Assembly (NCBI RefSeq): GCF_003172915.1 | Contig: NZ_QGKU01000032.1 | Location: forward strand, 124,001 to 188,000 | Source: Meridianimarinicoccus roseus | GTDB lineage: Bacteria > Pseudomonadota > Alphaproteobacteria > Rhodobacterales > Rhodobacteraceae | Direction of reading: 5' to 3' | Length of the DNA stretch: 64,000 bases | Shown here: one piece after another, positions 47,124 to 56,482 of the stretch | How positions within the stretch are numbered: the first letter of the stretch is position 1 | How the letters are laid out: every line of letters begins with the position of its first letter | Made by a program: the position numbers and the translations under genes | Notes under the pieces: model-generated | Told to the model about the DNA's origin: nothing | What the model saw: the letters and a program-made list of their open reading frames with translations, nothing else | Database searches by the model: none

Positions 47124-47730
47124 GGCGCAGTGCTCCGATCTTGTAAATGACAGCGTTGGGATCGGTACAACTGGTAATGACTTCGCGGTCAAATCGCCAG
47201 TTCTTTTCCGCCTCGGTACACTCTTTCTCGTGCTGCGCCCCCTTTTGGAACAGCATCGTTCCGCCCTCGGCCAAATGGCGGTCGGCAAATTCAAGCAGCT
47301 TGCTCAGCGGCGCAAGTGCACGCGCACTAAGAACATCCGCCTCAAGCGGCTGAGCGGACTCAATGCGATCCGTGAGAACTGTGAAGGGGACAGCTGTTTC
47401 ACGTGAAACAGCCCTCAGAAAGACCGCTTTGCGCTGATCACTTTCCACACAAGTGACCCTGAGCTGCGGCGCAGCCTCCGCTGCCAGAATGGCGATCACG
47501 GCGCCCGGCAGACCACCGCCAGACCCAAGATCCACCCAGTTCCTAGTCCCTTCAGGGCGCAGGTCAAAAATCTGGGCCGAATCGGCAATATGCCGTTCGT
47601 AAAGATTGGAAATGGTGCCCGGCGCAACAAGATTGATCTTGCGAGTCCACTTCTTCAGAAGCCCAGCGAAGATCTCAAGCCGCTCGGTTGTTTCACGTGA
47701 AACATCGCCGAGCCCCGCCGCATTATGCAT
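47116..47730 (-). CDS. rsmG: 16S rRNA (guanine527-N7)-methyltransferase RsmG
   Basis: A 204-residue SAM methyltransferase that modifies G527 in 16S rRNA. SAM site [17 protein letters not shown], upstream [20 protein letters not shown] and RHIADSAQ are RsmG motifs, with [13 protein letters not shown] later. The gene contains two parS sites, both read as V-S-R-E-T (residues about 10-14 and 107-111). It overlaps mnmG by 8 bp and parA by 8 bp in the conserved mnmE-mnmG-rsmG-parA-parB run. Confidence 0.95.
   Translation of the reverse strand: MHNAAGLGDVSRETTERLEIFAGLLKKWTRKINLVAPGTISNLYERHIADSAQIFDLRPEGTRNWVDLGSGGGLPGAVIAILAAEAAPQLRVTCVESDQRKAVFLRAVSRETAVPFTVLTDRIESAQPLEADVLSARALAPLSKLLEFADRHLAEGGTMLFQKGAQHEKECTEAEKNWRFDREVITSCTDPNAVIYKIGALRRA
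47395..47410. promoter_or_regulatory. parS centromere site (within rsmG)
   Basis: TGTTTCACGTGAAACA, an exact match to the universal bacterial parS consensus and a perfect 16-bp palindrome, bound by ParB. It lies within rsmG, where it codes V-S-R-E-T on the minus strand. Confidence 0.93.
47689..47704. promoter_or_regulatory. parS centromere site (5' part of rsmG)
   Basis: A second exact TGTTTCACGTGAAACA, 294 bp from the first, in the 5' part of rsmG and 26 bp inside the gene. It again codes V-S-R-E-T. Confidence 0.93.
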
Positions 47731-49594
47731 GTTTCAGCAGCGGTCGGATCCGCGACAGCAACAGCGCGAGCGCGGACGGCGTCATTCCCTCGATCTGCGC
47801 TGCCTGCGCCAGCGTAGCTGGACGGTGCACCTCAAGTTTCTGCCGAACTTCGTTGGAAAGACCGACTACCGCAGAAAAGTCGAACCCTCGGGGAATGACC
47901 ATCCCCTCTTCCCGCTTCAGTATGGCCACGTCGCGCTCTTGCCGCTCAAGATATTTCGAATACAGCGCGTCGCACCACAGTTGATGTTGGATCGCCTCGG
48001 GAATCGCCGCGTGCTCTGGATTCAACGCGATGATCTGCGCGAAGGAAACGTTCGGGAACGAAAGAAGATCGAGACTGGTACGGCGCCCACCATCGGCGCT
48101 TATCGGGATTCCCGCCGCCATTATATCACGTGGAAGCCACGTTTCCGCTTCAAGCACTGTCCGGTAGTGCGCCAGCAAGCCCATTTTCTCTTTGAAGTGT
48201 GTAGCACGCTCAACGGCAACGCAACCGAGGGTCATCGCACGCGGGGTCAGACGCTGGTCTGCGTTATCCGCCCGCAGTGCAAGACGGAACTCCGCCCGTG
48301 AAGTAAACATCCGGTAAGGTTCTGCAACCCCCCTGCTGGTAAGGTCATCGATCATAACCCCAATGTAGCTGTCGCTACGGCTGAACAGCTCCGGCGCCTC
48401 CCCTCGCGCACAGCGCACCGCGTTCAGGCCCGCGACAAGTCCCTGTGCGGCCGCCTCCTCGTATCCCGTGGTTCCGTTGATCTGGCCGGCGAGAAAAAGG
48501 CCGGGACGGGTCTTGAGCTGCAAATCAAGCCCGAGCGCGCGCGGATCGACATAGTCGTATTCGATCGCGTAGCCCGGCTGAAGGATTTCGGCCCTCTCCA
48601 AGCCCTTCATCGACCGGACATACGCCAACTGGACGTCGGCAGGCAACGAAGTCGATATGCCATTTGGATACACCGTGTGATCGTCAATGCCCTCAGGTTC
48701 CAAAAAGACCTGGTGGCTGTCCTTGTCTGCAAACCGGACGATCTTGTCTTCGATAGATGGGCAGTATCGCGGCCCGGTCCCCTCAATTCGTCCGCCATAC
48801 ATTGCCGATTTATCGAGGTTTTTCCGGATTATCTCGTGCGTTTCTGCGTTTGTGTAGGCAATCCCACACTCCACCTGCCGCGTCGATATCTTCTTTGTCA
48901 GGAAAGAAAAGAATGTCGGATCATCGTCTCCGGGCTGGGATTCCAAACAAGCCCAATCAATCGTTCGCCCATCAAGGCGCGGTGGCGTTCCCGTTTTCAG
49001 ACGCCCCATCGGAAGACCCATGTCTCGGAACCGCTTGGCTAATTGGTTCGACGGACTTTCGCCCATACGACCAGCCTGGAATGATTCGTCCCCGATGTGG
49101 ATAACGCCTCCAAGGAAGGTCCCGGTCGTCACCACAACGGTCGACCCATAGAGAGTGTGGCCAGAGGCAAGGACAACACCATTCAGGGCATCCCCCTCAA
49201 GCAGAAGGTCCGCGACCTCGCCCTCTAGCAGGTCCAGCCCTGGAAGAAGTCGGAGTTCCCGCTGCATCTCCTCGGCATAGATTTTTCGGTCGCTCTGCGC
49301 CCGCGGACCTCGCACTGCAGGTCCTTTTCTGCGATTCAGCAGCCGAAACTGAATCCCGGCCTTATCCGCCACACGCCCCATGACGCCGTCGAATGCGTCA
49401 ATTTCACGAACAAGGTGCCCCTTGCCCAGACCACCAATTGCTGGATTACAAGACATGACGCCGATTTTCGATATATCCAGAGTCACAAGCGCGGTTCGCG
49501 CCCCCATGCGCGCAGCAACGTGAGCTGCCTCGCATCCTGCATGGCCACCGCCAATCACTATGACGTCGTAGCGATCATGTTTCACGTGAAACAT
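47723..49594 (-). CDS. mnmG: tRNA uridine-5-carboxymethylaminomethyl modification enzyme MnmG (GidA)
   Basis: A 623-residue FAD enzyme that with MnmE modifies U34 of certain tRNAs. FAD site [20 protein letters not shown], then [40 protein letters not shown] and [12 protein letters not shown]; late [16 protein letters not shown]. Its first codons, M-F-H-V-K-H, are coded by a parS palindrome, so the start ATG is fixed by it. It lies 3 bp after mnmE. Confidence 0.96.
   Translation of the reverse strand: MFHVKHDRYDVIVIGGGHAGCEAAHVAARMGARTALVTLDISKIGVMSCNPAIGGLGKGHLVREIDAFDGVMGRVADKAGIQFRLLNRRKGPAVRGPRAQSDRKIYAEEMQRELRLLPGLDLLEGEVADLLLEGDALNGVVLASGHTLYGSTVVVTTGTFLGGVIHIGDESFQAGRMGESPSNQLAKRFRDMGLPMGRLKTGTPPRLDGRTIDWACLESQPGDDDPTFFSFLTKKISTRQVECGIAYTNAETHEIIRKNLDKSAMYGGRIEGTGPRYCPSIEDKIVRFADKDSHQVFLEPEGIDDHTVYPNGISTSLPADVQLAYVRSMKGLERAEILQPGYAIEYDYVDPRALGLDLQLKTRPGLFLAGQINGTTGYEEAAAQGLVAGLNAVRCARGEAPELFSRSDSYIGVMIDDLTSRGVAEPYRMFTSRAEFRLALRADNADQRLTPRAMTLGCVAVERATHFKEKMGLLAHYRTVLEAETWLPRDIMAAGIPISADGGRRTSLDLLSFPNVSFAQIIALNPEHAAIPEAIQHQLWCDALYSKYLERQERDVAILKREEGMVIPRGFDFSAVVGLSNEVRQKLEVHRPATLAQAAQIEGMTPSALALLLSRIRPLLKHA
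49577..49594. promoter_or_regulatory. parS centromere site overlapping the mnmG start
   Basis: ATGTTTCACGTGAAACAT, an 18-bp perfect palindrome containing the exact 16-bp parS (49578-49593). The mnmG ATG is its outer triplet. It is the parS nearest to oriC, about 3.4 kb away. Confidence 0.93.
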
Positions 49595-49597
49595 CCT

Positions 49598-50881
49598 TCA
49601 TTTGCCAAGGCAGAAGTTCTTAAAAATCGAATCGAGCAAGTCTTCTACATCAACCTTCCCGACCAATGCATCAAGAGCGGATACAGCCTGCCGGAGATCT
49701 TCGGCCAAAAGTTCTGTTTGCTCTGTTCCAATCTCGACCAGCATCAGCACGTGTTCAAGTCTCTCGTTCGCACGTTTCATCGCTATGCGGTGGCGCTCCT
49801 GGGTTGCGACGCCGGCTTGACTCGCTTTCTGCTGAAGTGTTGCCGTAATCTGTGCCAGCAGTTCGGAGACACCTTCTCCTGTCTTGCCGGATATCCCAGC
49901 CGACCCACCAGTCAGGTCCGACTTTCCACGCAGAACGATATCATCCGGTTCCGGCATAAAATGATCGGTGACGCGACCGTCCGTGAGGAAGACCCGAATA
50001 TCCGCTTGTTCGGCCCGCTTGAGTGCCCGCGCAATACCCAGCGTTTCAACATGATCGTTGGTATCCCGCAGCCCTGCCGTATCGAGGAACGTCACAGGCA
50101 GTCCACTAAGATCCATGCGAACTTCAATGACATCGCGTGTCGTTCCCGCAATATCCGAGATCAGCGCCGCGTCCCGACCCGCCAGAGCATTGAGCAGCGT
50201 CGACTTCCCGATGTTTGGGGGCCCGATTATGGCGACCTCAAACCCGTCCCGGACACGTTCCGCCGCAGAGATCCCAGTGAGTTCGACTTGAAGGTCTTCC
50301 TGAACGGAACGCATCAGCGTAGCGACCTCCGCCGTCACATCATCCGGCACATCCTCGTCCGAAAAATCAATCGTAACTGCCAGAAGCGCCATTGCATGAA
50401 CCAATTGCTCGCGCCACCGTGCGACCTTGGCGCCCAGTGCTCCTTCGAATACGCGGACGGCAAGACGCCGCTGCGCCTCAGTTTCCGCATCAATGAGATC
50501 GGCCAGGCCCTCAACCTCCGTGAGGTCCATGCAGCCGTTCTCAAGCGCGCGGCGGGTGAACTCTCCCGGTTCAGCCAATCTGAAGTCGTCCAAGTCCGCC
50601 AAGGCCTTCAGCACTGCGGCGACGATGGCGCGGCTACCGTGAAGATGGTATTCAACGCAATCTTCTCCGGTAAAACTGGCGCCCTTCTCGAACACCAGAA
50701 CCAGCGCGCAATCAATGAGATGATCGTTCGCATCGGTCAGCCGACAAAGGCTTGCGCGGCGGGGTGCCGGTACGCGGCCACACAAATGCAATGCGGACTT
50801 CCAAGCATCAGGCCCGGATACACGGACCACTGCAACGCCCGCTTTGCCCTGCGCTGTCGCTAAGGCATATATAGTATCCAT
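49598..50881 (-). CDS. mnmE: tRNA modification GTPase MnmE (TrmE)
   Basis: A 427-residue GTPase partner of MnmG. MDTIYALATAQGKAGVAVVR opens the tetrahydrofolate-binding domain. The G domain has G1 IGPPNIGKSTLLNAL, G2 AGTTRDVIE, G3 LDTAGLRDT. The C-terminal Cys motif FCLGK replaces the common FCIGK and carries the catalytic Cys. Slightly short for the family (about 450) but with all parts. A 19-bp gap separates it from rho. Confidence 0.95.
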   Translation of the reverse strand: MDTIYALATAQGKAGVAVVRVSGPDAWKSALHLCGRVPAPRRASLCRLTDANDHLIDCALVLVFEKGASFTGEDCVEYHLHGSRAIVAAVLKALADLDDFRLAEPGEFTRRALENGCMDLTEVEGLADLIDAETEAQRRLAVRVFEGALGAKVARWREQLVHAMALLAVTIDFSDEDVPDDVTAEVATLMRSVQEDLQVELTGISAAERVRDGFEVAIIGPPNIGKSTLLNALAGRDAALISDIAGTTRDVIEVRMDLSGLPVTFLDTAGLRDTNDHVETLGIARALKRAEQADIRVFLTDGRVTDHFMPEPDDIVLRGKSDLTGGSAGISGKTGEGVSELLAQITATLQQKASQAGVATQERHRIAMKRANERLEHVLMLVEIGTEQTELLAEDLRQAVSALDALVGKVDVEDLLDSIFKNFCLGK

Positions 50882-50900
50882 AACAAGACGCTCAACTACA

Positions 50901-52184
50901 TCAAGTATTCATTGAGTCAAAGAATTCCGAATTCGTCTTGGTTTGCTTCAACTTGGACAGGAGGAACTCGATGGCATCGGTAGTGCCCATCGGGTTCAGA
51001 ATACGCCGCAAAATGAACGTTTTCTGCAGGTTCATCTTGTCAATCAGCAGATCTTCCTTGCGGGTTCCCGACTTCATGATGTCGATGGCCGGATAGACCC
51101 GTTTGTCGGCAATCTTGCGGTCCAGAACGAGTTCGGAGTTACCGGTGCCTTTGAACTCCTCGAAGATCACTTCATCCATGCGGCTGCCCGTATCGATCAG
51201 CGCGGTCGCGATGATGGTCAGCGATCCCCCCTCTTCAATGTTCCGCGCGGCACCGAAGAAACGCTTGGGCCGCTGCAGGGCATTGGCATCGACACCGCCG
51301 GTCAGCACCTTGCCGGAACTTGGAACCGTCGTGTTGTAGGCGCGGCCAAGGCGCGTAATGCTATCCAGCAGGATCACCACATCGCGCTTGTGTTCCACAA
51401 GCCGCTTTGCCTTCTCGATCACCATCTCGGACACGCCGACATGCCGCGAAGCGGGTTCGTCGAAGGTGGAGCTGACGACCTCCCCCTTCACGGAACGCTG
51501 CATGTCGGTGACTTCCTCGGGGCGCTCATCGATCAGCAGAACGATCAGGTAGCATTCCGGGTGGTTCCGCTCGATCGACGCCGCGATGTTCTGGAGGATA
51601 ACCGTCTTGCCGGTACGCGGCGGGGCCACGATCAGCGACCGCTGACCCTTGCCGATGGGCGCGACAAGATCGATAACACGCGCCGTCTTGTCCTTGATCG
51701 TCGGATCCTCGATTTCCAGCTTCAGACGCTCGTTCGGATAAAGCGGCGTCAGGTTATCGAAGTTGATCTTGTGGCGCGCACGCTCCGGGTCTTCGAAATT
51801 GATCTTGGACACGCGGGTCAGGCAGAAATACCGTTCCGTGTCGCGGGGCGCCTGGATCACTCCCTCGATGGTGTCACCCGTCCGCATGGAAAACTGCCGG
51901 ATCATATCGGGCGACACGTAAATGTCGTCCGGACCGGGCAAATAGTTCGCTTCCGGTGACCTCAGGAAACCGAACCCGTCCTGAAGGACTTCAAGAACGC
52001 CATCGCCCGAAATTTCCCAACCCTCGTCCGCGCGTTCGCGCAGGATCTGGAACATCATCTCGCCCTTGCGCATGGTCGATGCGTTCTCGATGTCGAGCTC
52101 CTCGGCCATGGCGAGGAGATCCTTGGGGCTTTTCGCCTTCAGGTCGGACAGGTTGAGACGCTCTTGGGACACAGCGATGTTCAT
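50901..52184 (-). CDS. rho: Transcription termination factor Rho
   Basis: A 427-residue hexameric RNA helicase. [20 protein letters not shown] is the N-terminal helical part; [20 protein letters not shown] and [20 protein letters not shown] form the primary RNA site. P-loop: [20 protein letters not shown]; Walker [19 protein letters not shown] loops in [21 protein letters not shown]-terminal [19 protein letters not shown]. First gene of the leftward rho-mnmE-mnmG series close to oriC. Confidence 0.97.
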   Translation of the reverse strand: MNIAVSQERLNLSDLKAKSPKDLLAMAEELDIENASTMRKGEMMFQILRERADEGWEISGDGVLEVLQDGFGFLRSPEANYLPGPDDIYVSPDMIRQFSMRTGDTIEGVIQAPRDTERYFCLTRVSKINFEDPERARHKINFDNLTPLYPNERLKLEIEDPTIKDKTARVIDLVAPIGKGQRSLIVAPPRTGKTVILQNIAASIERNHPECYLIVLLIDERPEEVTDMQRSVKGEVVSSTFDEPASRHVGVSEMVIEKAKRLVEHKRDVVILLDSITRLGRAYNTTVPSSGKVLTGGVDANALQRPKRFFGAARNIEEGGSLTIIATALIDTGSRMDEVIFEEFKGTGNSELVLDRKIADKRVYPAIDIMKSGTRKEDLLIDKMNLQKTFILRRILNPMGTTDAIEFLLSKLKQTKTNSEFFDSMNT

Positions 52185-52320
52185 GGATCAGCCTTCACCG
52201 CGCAGTTTCACGCGGGCCTTCGGAAAATGGGGAGAGAGAACACGGACGGACGCCCGCGATATCGCGATAAGCTGTTTCCGCTGCCGAGTCAATCAGACCC
52301 CTCGCAGAGGTTTCAGTCCA

Positions 52321-52773
52321 TCAAAACGGCTTCACGATAACGGAAATGACGATAAGCACCATCAGAAGGGTCGGAACTTCGTTCATCAACCGGTAGTCGC
52401 GACCAGACCGAGTGTTTGATCCGCTCGTGAATTCCTTCCGGCGACGACCGCACCAATGGTGGAACCAGGTCATCCCCGCAATACCGACAAGCTTGGTGTA
52501 GGGCCACACCGAGGCCCAGTCGACGATGCCAGGTGTCACCACCATAAGCAAACCGAAGACGTAAGCTGCAATCATCGACGGGTTCATGATCAGCCGGTAC
52601 AGCTTGAGTTCCATCGTCTGGAACAGACTGTCGGTATCGCTTCCTACATCAACCCGCTCGACATGATAGACGAACAGCCGCGGCAGATAGAACAGGCCCG
52701 CCATCCAGGCAATTACCGCCATGACGTGAAACGACAGGATCCATGGATAGTAAGGGGAAAGAAGATCAAACAT
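52321..52773 (-). CDS. hemJ: Protoporphyrinogen oxidase HemJ
   Basis: A 150-residue membrane protein (four to five helices) of the HemJ/UPF0093 family, which oxidises protoporphyrinogen IX to protoporphyrin IX in haem synthesis. SFHVMAVIAWMAGLFYLPRL carries the conserved His and Arg, MELKLYRLIMNPSMIAAYVF and KEFTSGSNTRSGRDYRLMNE are diagnostic, and the C-terminus VPTLLMVLIVISVIVKPF is typical. It borders the origin and lies 136 bp upstream of rho. Confidence 0.9.
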   Translation of the reverse strand: MFDLLSPYYPWILSFHVMAVIAWMAGLFYLPRLFVYHVERVDVGSDTDSLFQTMELKLYRLIMNPSMIAAYVFGLLMVVTPGIVDWASVWPYTKLVGIAGMTWFHHWCGRRRKEFTSGSNTRSGRDYRLMNEVPTLLMVLIVISVIVKPF

Positions 52774-52854
52774 GAGGCGCTCCGGATGGCCCGACCAACT
52801 AACAATATAGAAGAATGAAAGAAAAGATGATGATGACAGTAGAGCGGTGGACTA

Positions 52855-52863
52855 TGTGGATTA
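52855..52863 (-). promoter_or_regulatory. Degenerate DnaA box
   Basis: TGTGGATTA, one mismatch from the reverse of TTATCCACA. Confidence 0.5.
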
Positions 52864-52888
52864 CCGGTCTGCTCACAGAGTCATCCCA

Positions 52889-52897
52889 TGTGGATTT
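52889..52897 (-). promoter_or_regulatory. Weak DnaA box
   Basis: TGTGGATTT, two mismatches from the reverse of TTATCCACA; same orientation as the box at 52855. Confidence 0.3.
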
Positions 52898-52984
52898 CAG
52901 TCGGGTGAGACACCAGCGCTTGAACTATGCATCAATTAAATTAAATGATATCAGATAGATAATTTTCGAACTTCATGTAAAGCC

Positions 52985-52993
52985 TGTGGATAA
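52985..52993 (-). promoter_or_regulatory. DnaA box, perfect
   Basis: TGTGGATAA, exact reverse complement of the TTATCCACA consensus, just right of the AT-rich segment. Confidence 0.8.
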
Positions 52994-53021
52994 CTTTGGG
53001 GAGAACGGGTTGCAAACTGTT

Positions 53022-53030
53022 TTATCCACA
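53022..53030 (+). promoter_or_regulatory. DnaA box, perfect
   Basis: TTATCCACA, exact consensus, facing the box at 52985-52993 with 28 bp between them. Confidence 0.8.
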
Positions 53031-53167
53031 GCGCACCAAAGATGTTGTGCACCTGTTGATCGTCGCCCCATTCTGACCGAAGAAGTGGGACGGTTTTCGC
53101 GGTCCTCGCGTTTTGCCCAAGTCCTGCACATCTTGCCCGCGCACCACCCCATGAGTCGCACACAAGG

Positions 53168-53176
53168 TTATCCCCA
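53168..53176 (+). promoter_or_regulatory. Degenerate DnaA box touching the maf start
   Basis: TTATCCCCA, one mismatch from consensus; its last base is the A of the maf ATG, so DnaA bound here could affect maf expression. Confidence 0.4.
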
Positions 53177-53775
53177 TGACTCTTCCTCTCGTCCTTGCAT
53201 CGGCGTCCGAAATCCGAAGGCAGATGCTTCTCAACGCGGGTGTTTCCGTGGAAGCGATCCCCGCTCGGGTCGATGAGGCGGCAATTCGGGCGTCGCTTTG
53301 TGCGGAAGGTGCACCGCCGCGCGACATTGCCGACGCCCTGGCAGAGGCGAAGGCCCGGAAGATCGGGGAAAGGCACCCCGAGCGCCTGGTTCTGGGCTGT
53401 GATCAGGTTCTTGCGTTCAAAGGCGAAGTATTTGGGAAACCGATCGATCTGGACGAAGCTCGTGCACAGATCCGCCGCTTGAGCGGTGACCGGCACACGC
53501 TTTTGTCCGCCGCGGTCCTTTACTGCGACGCCAAGCCGGTTTGGCGACACGTCGGTATCGTCCGGCTCACCATGCGGACGATCGGCGAAGCATATCTCGA
53601 CGATTACCTGGTTCGGAACTGGGACAGCATTCGCCATTCTGTCGGCGGCTACAAGTTGGAGCAGGAAGGCGCGCGGCTGTTCAGTCGGATCGAAGGTGAC
53701 TATTTTACCGTGCTCGGCCTTCCACTGCTGGAACTGCTGTCGTACCTCACGCTGCGGGGGGATATTCCGGGATGA
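53176..53775 (+). CDS. maf: Maf family nucleoside triphosphate pyrophosphatase
   Basis: A 199-residue house-cleaning enzyme. [18 protein letters not shown] is the family opening, with [21 protein letters not shown] and [20 protein letters not shown] following, and [20 protein letters not shown] (the R-form of the GGY-IQ loop) near residue 150. It hydrolyses modified or canonical dNTPs. First gene rightward of oriC; its stop overlaps aroE (ATGA). Confidence 0.93.
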   Translation: MTLPLVLASASEIRRQMLLNAGVSVEAIPARVDEAAIRASLCAEGAPPRDIADALAEAKARKIGERHPERLVLGCDQVLAFKGEVFGKPIDLDEARAQIRRLSGDRHTLLSAAVLYCDAKPVWRHVGIVRLTMRTIGEAYLDDYLVRNWDSIRHSVGGYKLEQEGARLFSRIEGDYFTVLGLPLLELLSYLTLRGDIPG

Positions 53776-54605
53776 GCAAGACAGTACCACTGGCCGGTGT
53801 CATCGGGCACCCGATCGCACATAGCAAGTCGCCGCGATTGCATGGTGGTTGGCTGACTGATCTGGGCCTTCGGGGCCACTATATTCCGATGGACGTCAAC
53901 CCGGACGATCTCGCGACGGTCCTGGCGGCGCTCCCGAAGGCGGGTTTCAAGGGTGTGAATGTCACCCTACCCTTGAAGGAAGCCGCGTTACGGCTGGCCA
54001 AACGGGCGACTGACCGTGCCGCGCGGATAGGGGCCGCGAATACCCTTACCTTCCTGCCCGAAGGCGGTTTTCTGGCCGATTGCACCGACGGTGTGGGTTT
54101 CGTCGAGAATCTTCGTTCGGGCTGTCCCGGCTGGTCCGCTGCATCTGGGCCGGCGGCCGTTTTCGGCGGGGGCGGTGCTGCGCGGGCGGTTCTTGAAGCG
54201 CTGATTGCCGATGGTGCGACTGAAATCCGGCTGACCAACAGGACACGCGCCCGAGCCGACGCGCTGGCGGACCTTTTCGGCGGAGTGGTGCGCGTGATCG
54301 ATTGGAAGGATGCGGCGCAGGCCGCGGAAGGCGCAGCGACGCTGGTAAACACTACTTCGCTGGGGATGGCGGGGCAGCCACCGTTCGACATTCCGTTGGA
54401 ACAGGCTGCAAGCGACGCCTTGGCCACCGACATCGTTTATACTCCGCTCGAAACACCATTTCTCAAGACGGCTTGTGCCGCGGGCTTTCGAACGGTTGAC
54501 GGGCTGGGAATGCTGATTCATCAAGCCATTCCCGGGTTCGAAGCTTGGTTTGGCGCGCGCCCCCAGATCACAGATGCCACCCGCGCGCGGCTTCTTGCAC
54601 CATGA
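53772..54605 (+). CDS. aroE: Shikimate dehydrogenase
   Basis: A 277-residue NADP enzyme of aromatic amino acid synthesis, dehydroshikimate to shikimate. [19 protein letters not shown] binds shikimate, [16 protein letters not shown] holds the catalytic Lys, [20 protein letters not shown] is the NADP loop and [18 protein letters not shown] the NADP-phosphate Arg region. [18 protein letters not shown] closes it. It overlaps maf and coaE by 4 bp each. Confidence 0.95.
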   Translation: MSKTVPLAGVIGHPIAHSKSPRLHGGWLTDLGLRGHYIPMDVNPDDLATVLAALPKAGFKGVNVTLPLKEAALRLAKRATDRAARIGAANTLTFLPEGGFLADCTDGVGFVENLRSGCPGWSAASGPAAVFGGGGAARAVLEALIADGATEIRLTNRTRARADALADLFGGVVRVIDWKDAAQAAEGAATLVNTTSLGMAGQPPFDIPLEQAASDALATDIVYTPLETPFLKTACAAGFRTVDGLGMLIHQAIPGFEAWFGARPQITDATRARLLAP

Positions 54606-55195
54606 CTCGGCCGTTCCGGCTGGGATTGACCGGCTCCATCGGCATGGGAAAGTCCACGACAGCGCGCATGTTCGCGGAGGCGGGCTGCGCGGTCTGGGAT
54701 GCGGATGCGGCTGTTCATCGGCTCTACGGGCCACGCGGTGCAGCCGTTTCGGCCATTGCTGCGCTCCACCCGGCGGCGATCGTTGACGGGGCGGTGTCCC
54801 GTGATGTGCTGAAAGTGTGGATCCGCAACGATCCGGCCGCGCTGTCGCGTATTGAAGCAGTGGTTCATCCGCTGGTTGCAGCGGACCGGGCTGATTTCCT
54901 TGCCGCGACAGACGCCGACATTGCCGTGTTCGACATCCCCCTACTGTTCGAAGGCGGTTCGGAACGCGGCTTCGACGCCGTTGCCGTCGTCACGGCTCCA
55001 CCCGAGACACAGCGCGCCCGCGTCCTTGCCCGCCCCGGCATGACAGAGGAACAGTTCGAAAGCCTTCTTGCAAAGCAACTGCCGGATGCCGACAAACGGG
55101 CAAGGTCGGACTTTGTCATCGAAACCGACGACATGGCTTCGGCACAGATCGCCGTTAGCCGGATCGTGAAGACCATAAGGGCCGGACATGCGTGA
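54602..55195 (+). CDS. coaE: Dephospho-CoA kinase
   Basis: A 197-residue P-loop kinase for the last step of coenzyme A synthesis. P-loop GSIGMGKST at 11-19; then [37 protein letters not shown] and [20 protein letters not shown]. The ATG is set by the ATGA overlap with aroE. It overlaps dnaQ by 8 bp in the maf-aroE-coaE-dnaQ operon. Confidence 0.95.
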   Translation: MTRPFRLGLTGSIGMGKSTTARMFAEAGCAVWDADAAVHRLYGPRGAAVSAIAALHPAAIVDGAVSRDVLKVWIRNDPAALSRIEAVVHPLVAADRADFLAATDADIAVFDIPLLFEGGSERGFDAVAVVTAPPETQRARVLARPGMTEEQFESLLAKQLPDADKRARSDFVIETDDMASAQIAVSRIVKTIRAGHA

Positions 55196-55898
55196 ACTGG
55201 TACTCGACACTGAAACAACCGGACTCGATCCGTTCGATGGGCATCGGCTGGTCGAAATCGGTGCGGTGGAACTTGTCAATCACATGCCGACCGGGCGGAC
55301 CTATCACCAATATATCAACCCAGACCGCGACATGCCGCAGGAAGCGTTCGACGTCCATGGCATCAGCGCCGAGTTCCTTGCGGACAAGCCGCGATTTCGC
55401 GAAGTCGCAGCTGACTTCATCGCCTTTTGCGCCGACGCCACGCTGGTGATCCATAACGCCAGCTTCGACATGAAATTCATCAACGCGGAACTGGGCTGGC
55501 TGAACATGCCCGCAATCCCGATGTCACAAGCGCTGGACACGCTGGCGATCGCGCGAAAACGGTTTCCCGGCTCACCGGCTTCGCTCGATGCGCTGTGCCG
55601 ACGCTTCGGTATCGATAACTCCGCGCGCGAAAAGCACGGCGCGCTTCTGGACAGTGAAATCCTGGCTGAAGTGTATCTGGAGCTTATCGGCGGGCGGCAG
55701 CCTGGCCTGGTACTGACCGGCGGTGAAAGGCACGGCGAAGGCGCGGCCAATTCCGAGGCTCCGCGCTGGAGGCCCCGGCCCCGACCCGCGCCGCTGGAGC
55801 CGCGACTAACTGAACAGGAAAAGGCCGCACATGCGGCCTTTGTCGGGTCGCTTGGGGACGGGGCGCTCTGGCACCGATACCCCGGCGCGGACGATTGA
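55188..55898 (+). CDS. dnaQ: DNA polymerase III epsilon subunit (proofreading exonuclease)
   Basis: A 236-residue DEDDh 3'-5' exonuclease. Exo [12 protein letters not shown], exo [20 protein letters not shown], exo [39 protein letters not shown] is typical of DnaQ. The C-terminal 50 residues ([20 protein letters not shown]) are a flexible segment that binds PolC/DnaE. A hairpin is embedded near the 3' end (55820-55841). It converges on secB with 21 bp between stops. Confidence 0.95.
   Translation: MRELVLDTETTGLDPFDGHRLVEIGAVELVNHMPTGRTYHQYINPDRDMPQEAFDVHGISAEFLADKPRFREVAADFIAFCADATLVIHNASFDMKFINAELGWLNMPAIPMSQALDTLAIARKRFPGSPASLDALCRRFGIDNSAREKHGALLDSEILAEVYLELIGGRQPGLVLTGGERHGEGAANSEAPRWRPRPRPAPLEPRLTEQEKAAHAAFVGSLGDGALWHRYPGADD
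55820..55841. terminator. Hairpin inside the 3' end of dnaQ, probable secB terminator
   Basis: AAAGGCCGC / GCGGCCTTT, a perfect 9-bp stem with a 4-nt loop. Read leftward (secB direction) it ends in TTTT. It lies 79 bp after the secB stop but within dnaQ codons E-K-A-A-H-A-A-F. Confidence 0.6.
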
Positions 55899-55919
55899 CC
55901 GCCCGCACCCGGCGCGTTG

Positions 55920-56420
55920 TCAGGCGTTGGTCGGCTGCGCCGCGCTGGATTCGCGCTGGCGGCGTTCGATCTCGTTGCGGTAGATCGTCATGAAGTCCAC
56001 CGTGTCGAGGTTCAGCGCCGGGAAGCCGCCGTCGCGCGTCATGTCCGAAACGATGCGGCGCACGAAGGGAAACAGCATGCGCGGGCATTCGATCATCAGG
56101 AAGGGATGAAGTTGCTGTTCCGGCACGCCCTCGATCAGGAACACCCCGCCATATTCCACTTCCATCGCGAACAGGACGTCGCCGGTTTCCTTGTTCTTGG
56201 ACGTGATGTTGTACTTGCTCAGGACTTCGTACTGGTTTTCCGCCGTGCGCTTCTTGGCGTCCAGGCCTACCTGAACCTGAACATCGGGCTTCACGTCGCC
56301 GCCGGTGCCTTTCTGCGCGACGATGTTCTCGAAGGACAGATCGCGGATATATTGCGCCAGCACCTGCATCTTTACCTGTGCGGGCTGTTGCGGGGTTGCG
56401 CCGTTCGGGGTGTCGGCCAT
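55920..56420 (-). CDS. secB: Protein-export chaperone SecB
   Basis: A 166-residue tetrameric chaperone keeping preproteins unfolded for SecA. QVLAQYIRDLSFENI, VEYGGVFLIEGVPEQQLHPF, LMIECPRMLFPFVRRIVSDM and TRDGGFPALNLDTVDFMTIY are the SecB motifs. A Gln/Ala-rich tail (ESSAAQPTNA) follows. Standard length. It starts 62 bp from the 3' end of fxsA, same strand. Confidence 0.96.
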   Translation of the reverse strand: MADTPNGATPQQPAQVKMQVLAQYIRDLSFENIVAQKGTGGDVKPDVQVQVGLDAKKRTAENQYEVLSKYNITSKNKETGDVLFAMEVEYGGVFLIEGVPEQQLHPFLMIECPRMLFPFVRRIVSDMTRDGGFPALNLDTVDFMTIYRNEIERRQRESSAAQPTNA

Positions 56421-56482
56421 CGGAATGCTCCATCATAAAAGAGGTCGCGAACCTGCTAGCAGATCACCCCCCCGCTCACAAG

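Larger units (their letters stand above)
52774..53175. other. oriC: Chromosomal replication origin oriC
   Basis: A 402-bp stretch with no gene, between hemJ (leftward) and maf (rightward). It holds two perfect DnaA boxes in inverted orientation, three degenerate ones (52855-52863, 52889-52897, 53168-53176), and a segment 52921-52980 with 46 A/T of 60 that would serve as the unwinding element. Flanking transcription points away on both sides. parAB and parS lie within 6 kb. In alphaproteobacteria oriC sits near hem genes, which agrees. No dnaA gene is in the window. Confidence 0.85.

Noticed and set aside
49415-50863. A 482-codon plus-strand frame opposite mnmE, containing M-F-H-V-K-H
   Set aside because: The peptide comes from the palindromic parS site; the rest is antisense to a well-supported gene.
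52207-52222. Half parS-like AGTTTCACGCGGGC upstream of rho
   Set aside because: Only one half matches; ParB sites here are exact palindromes.
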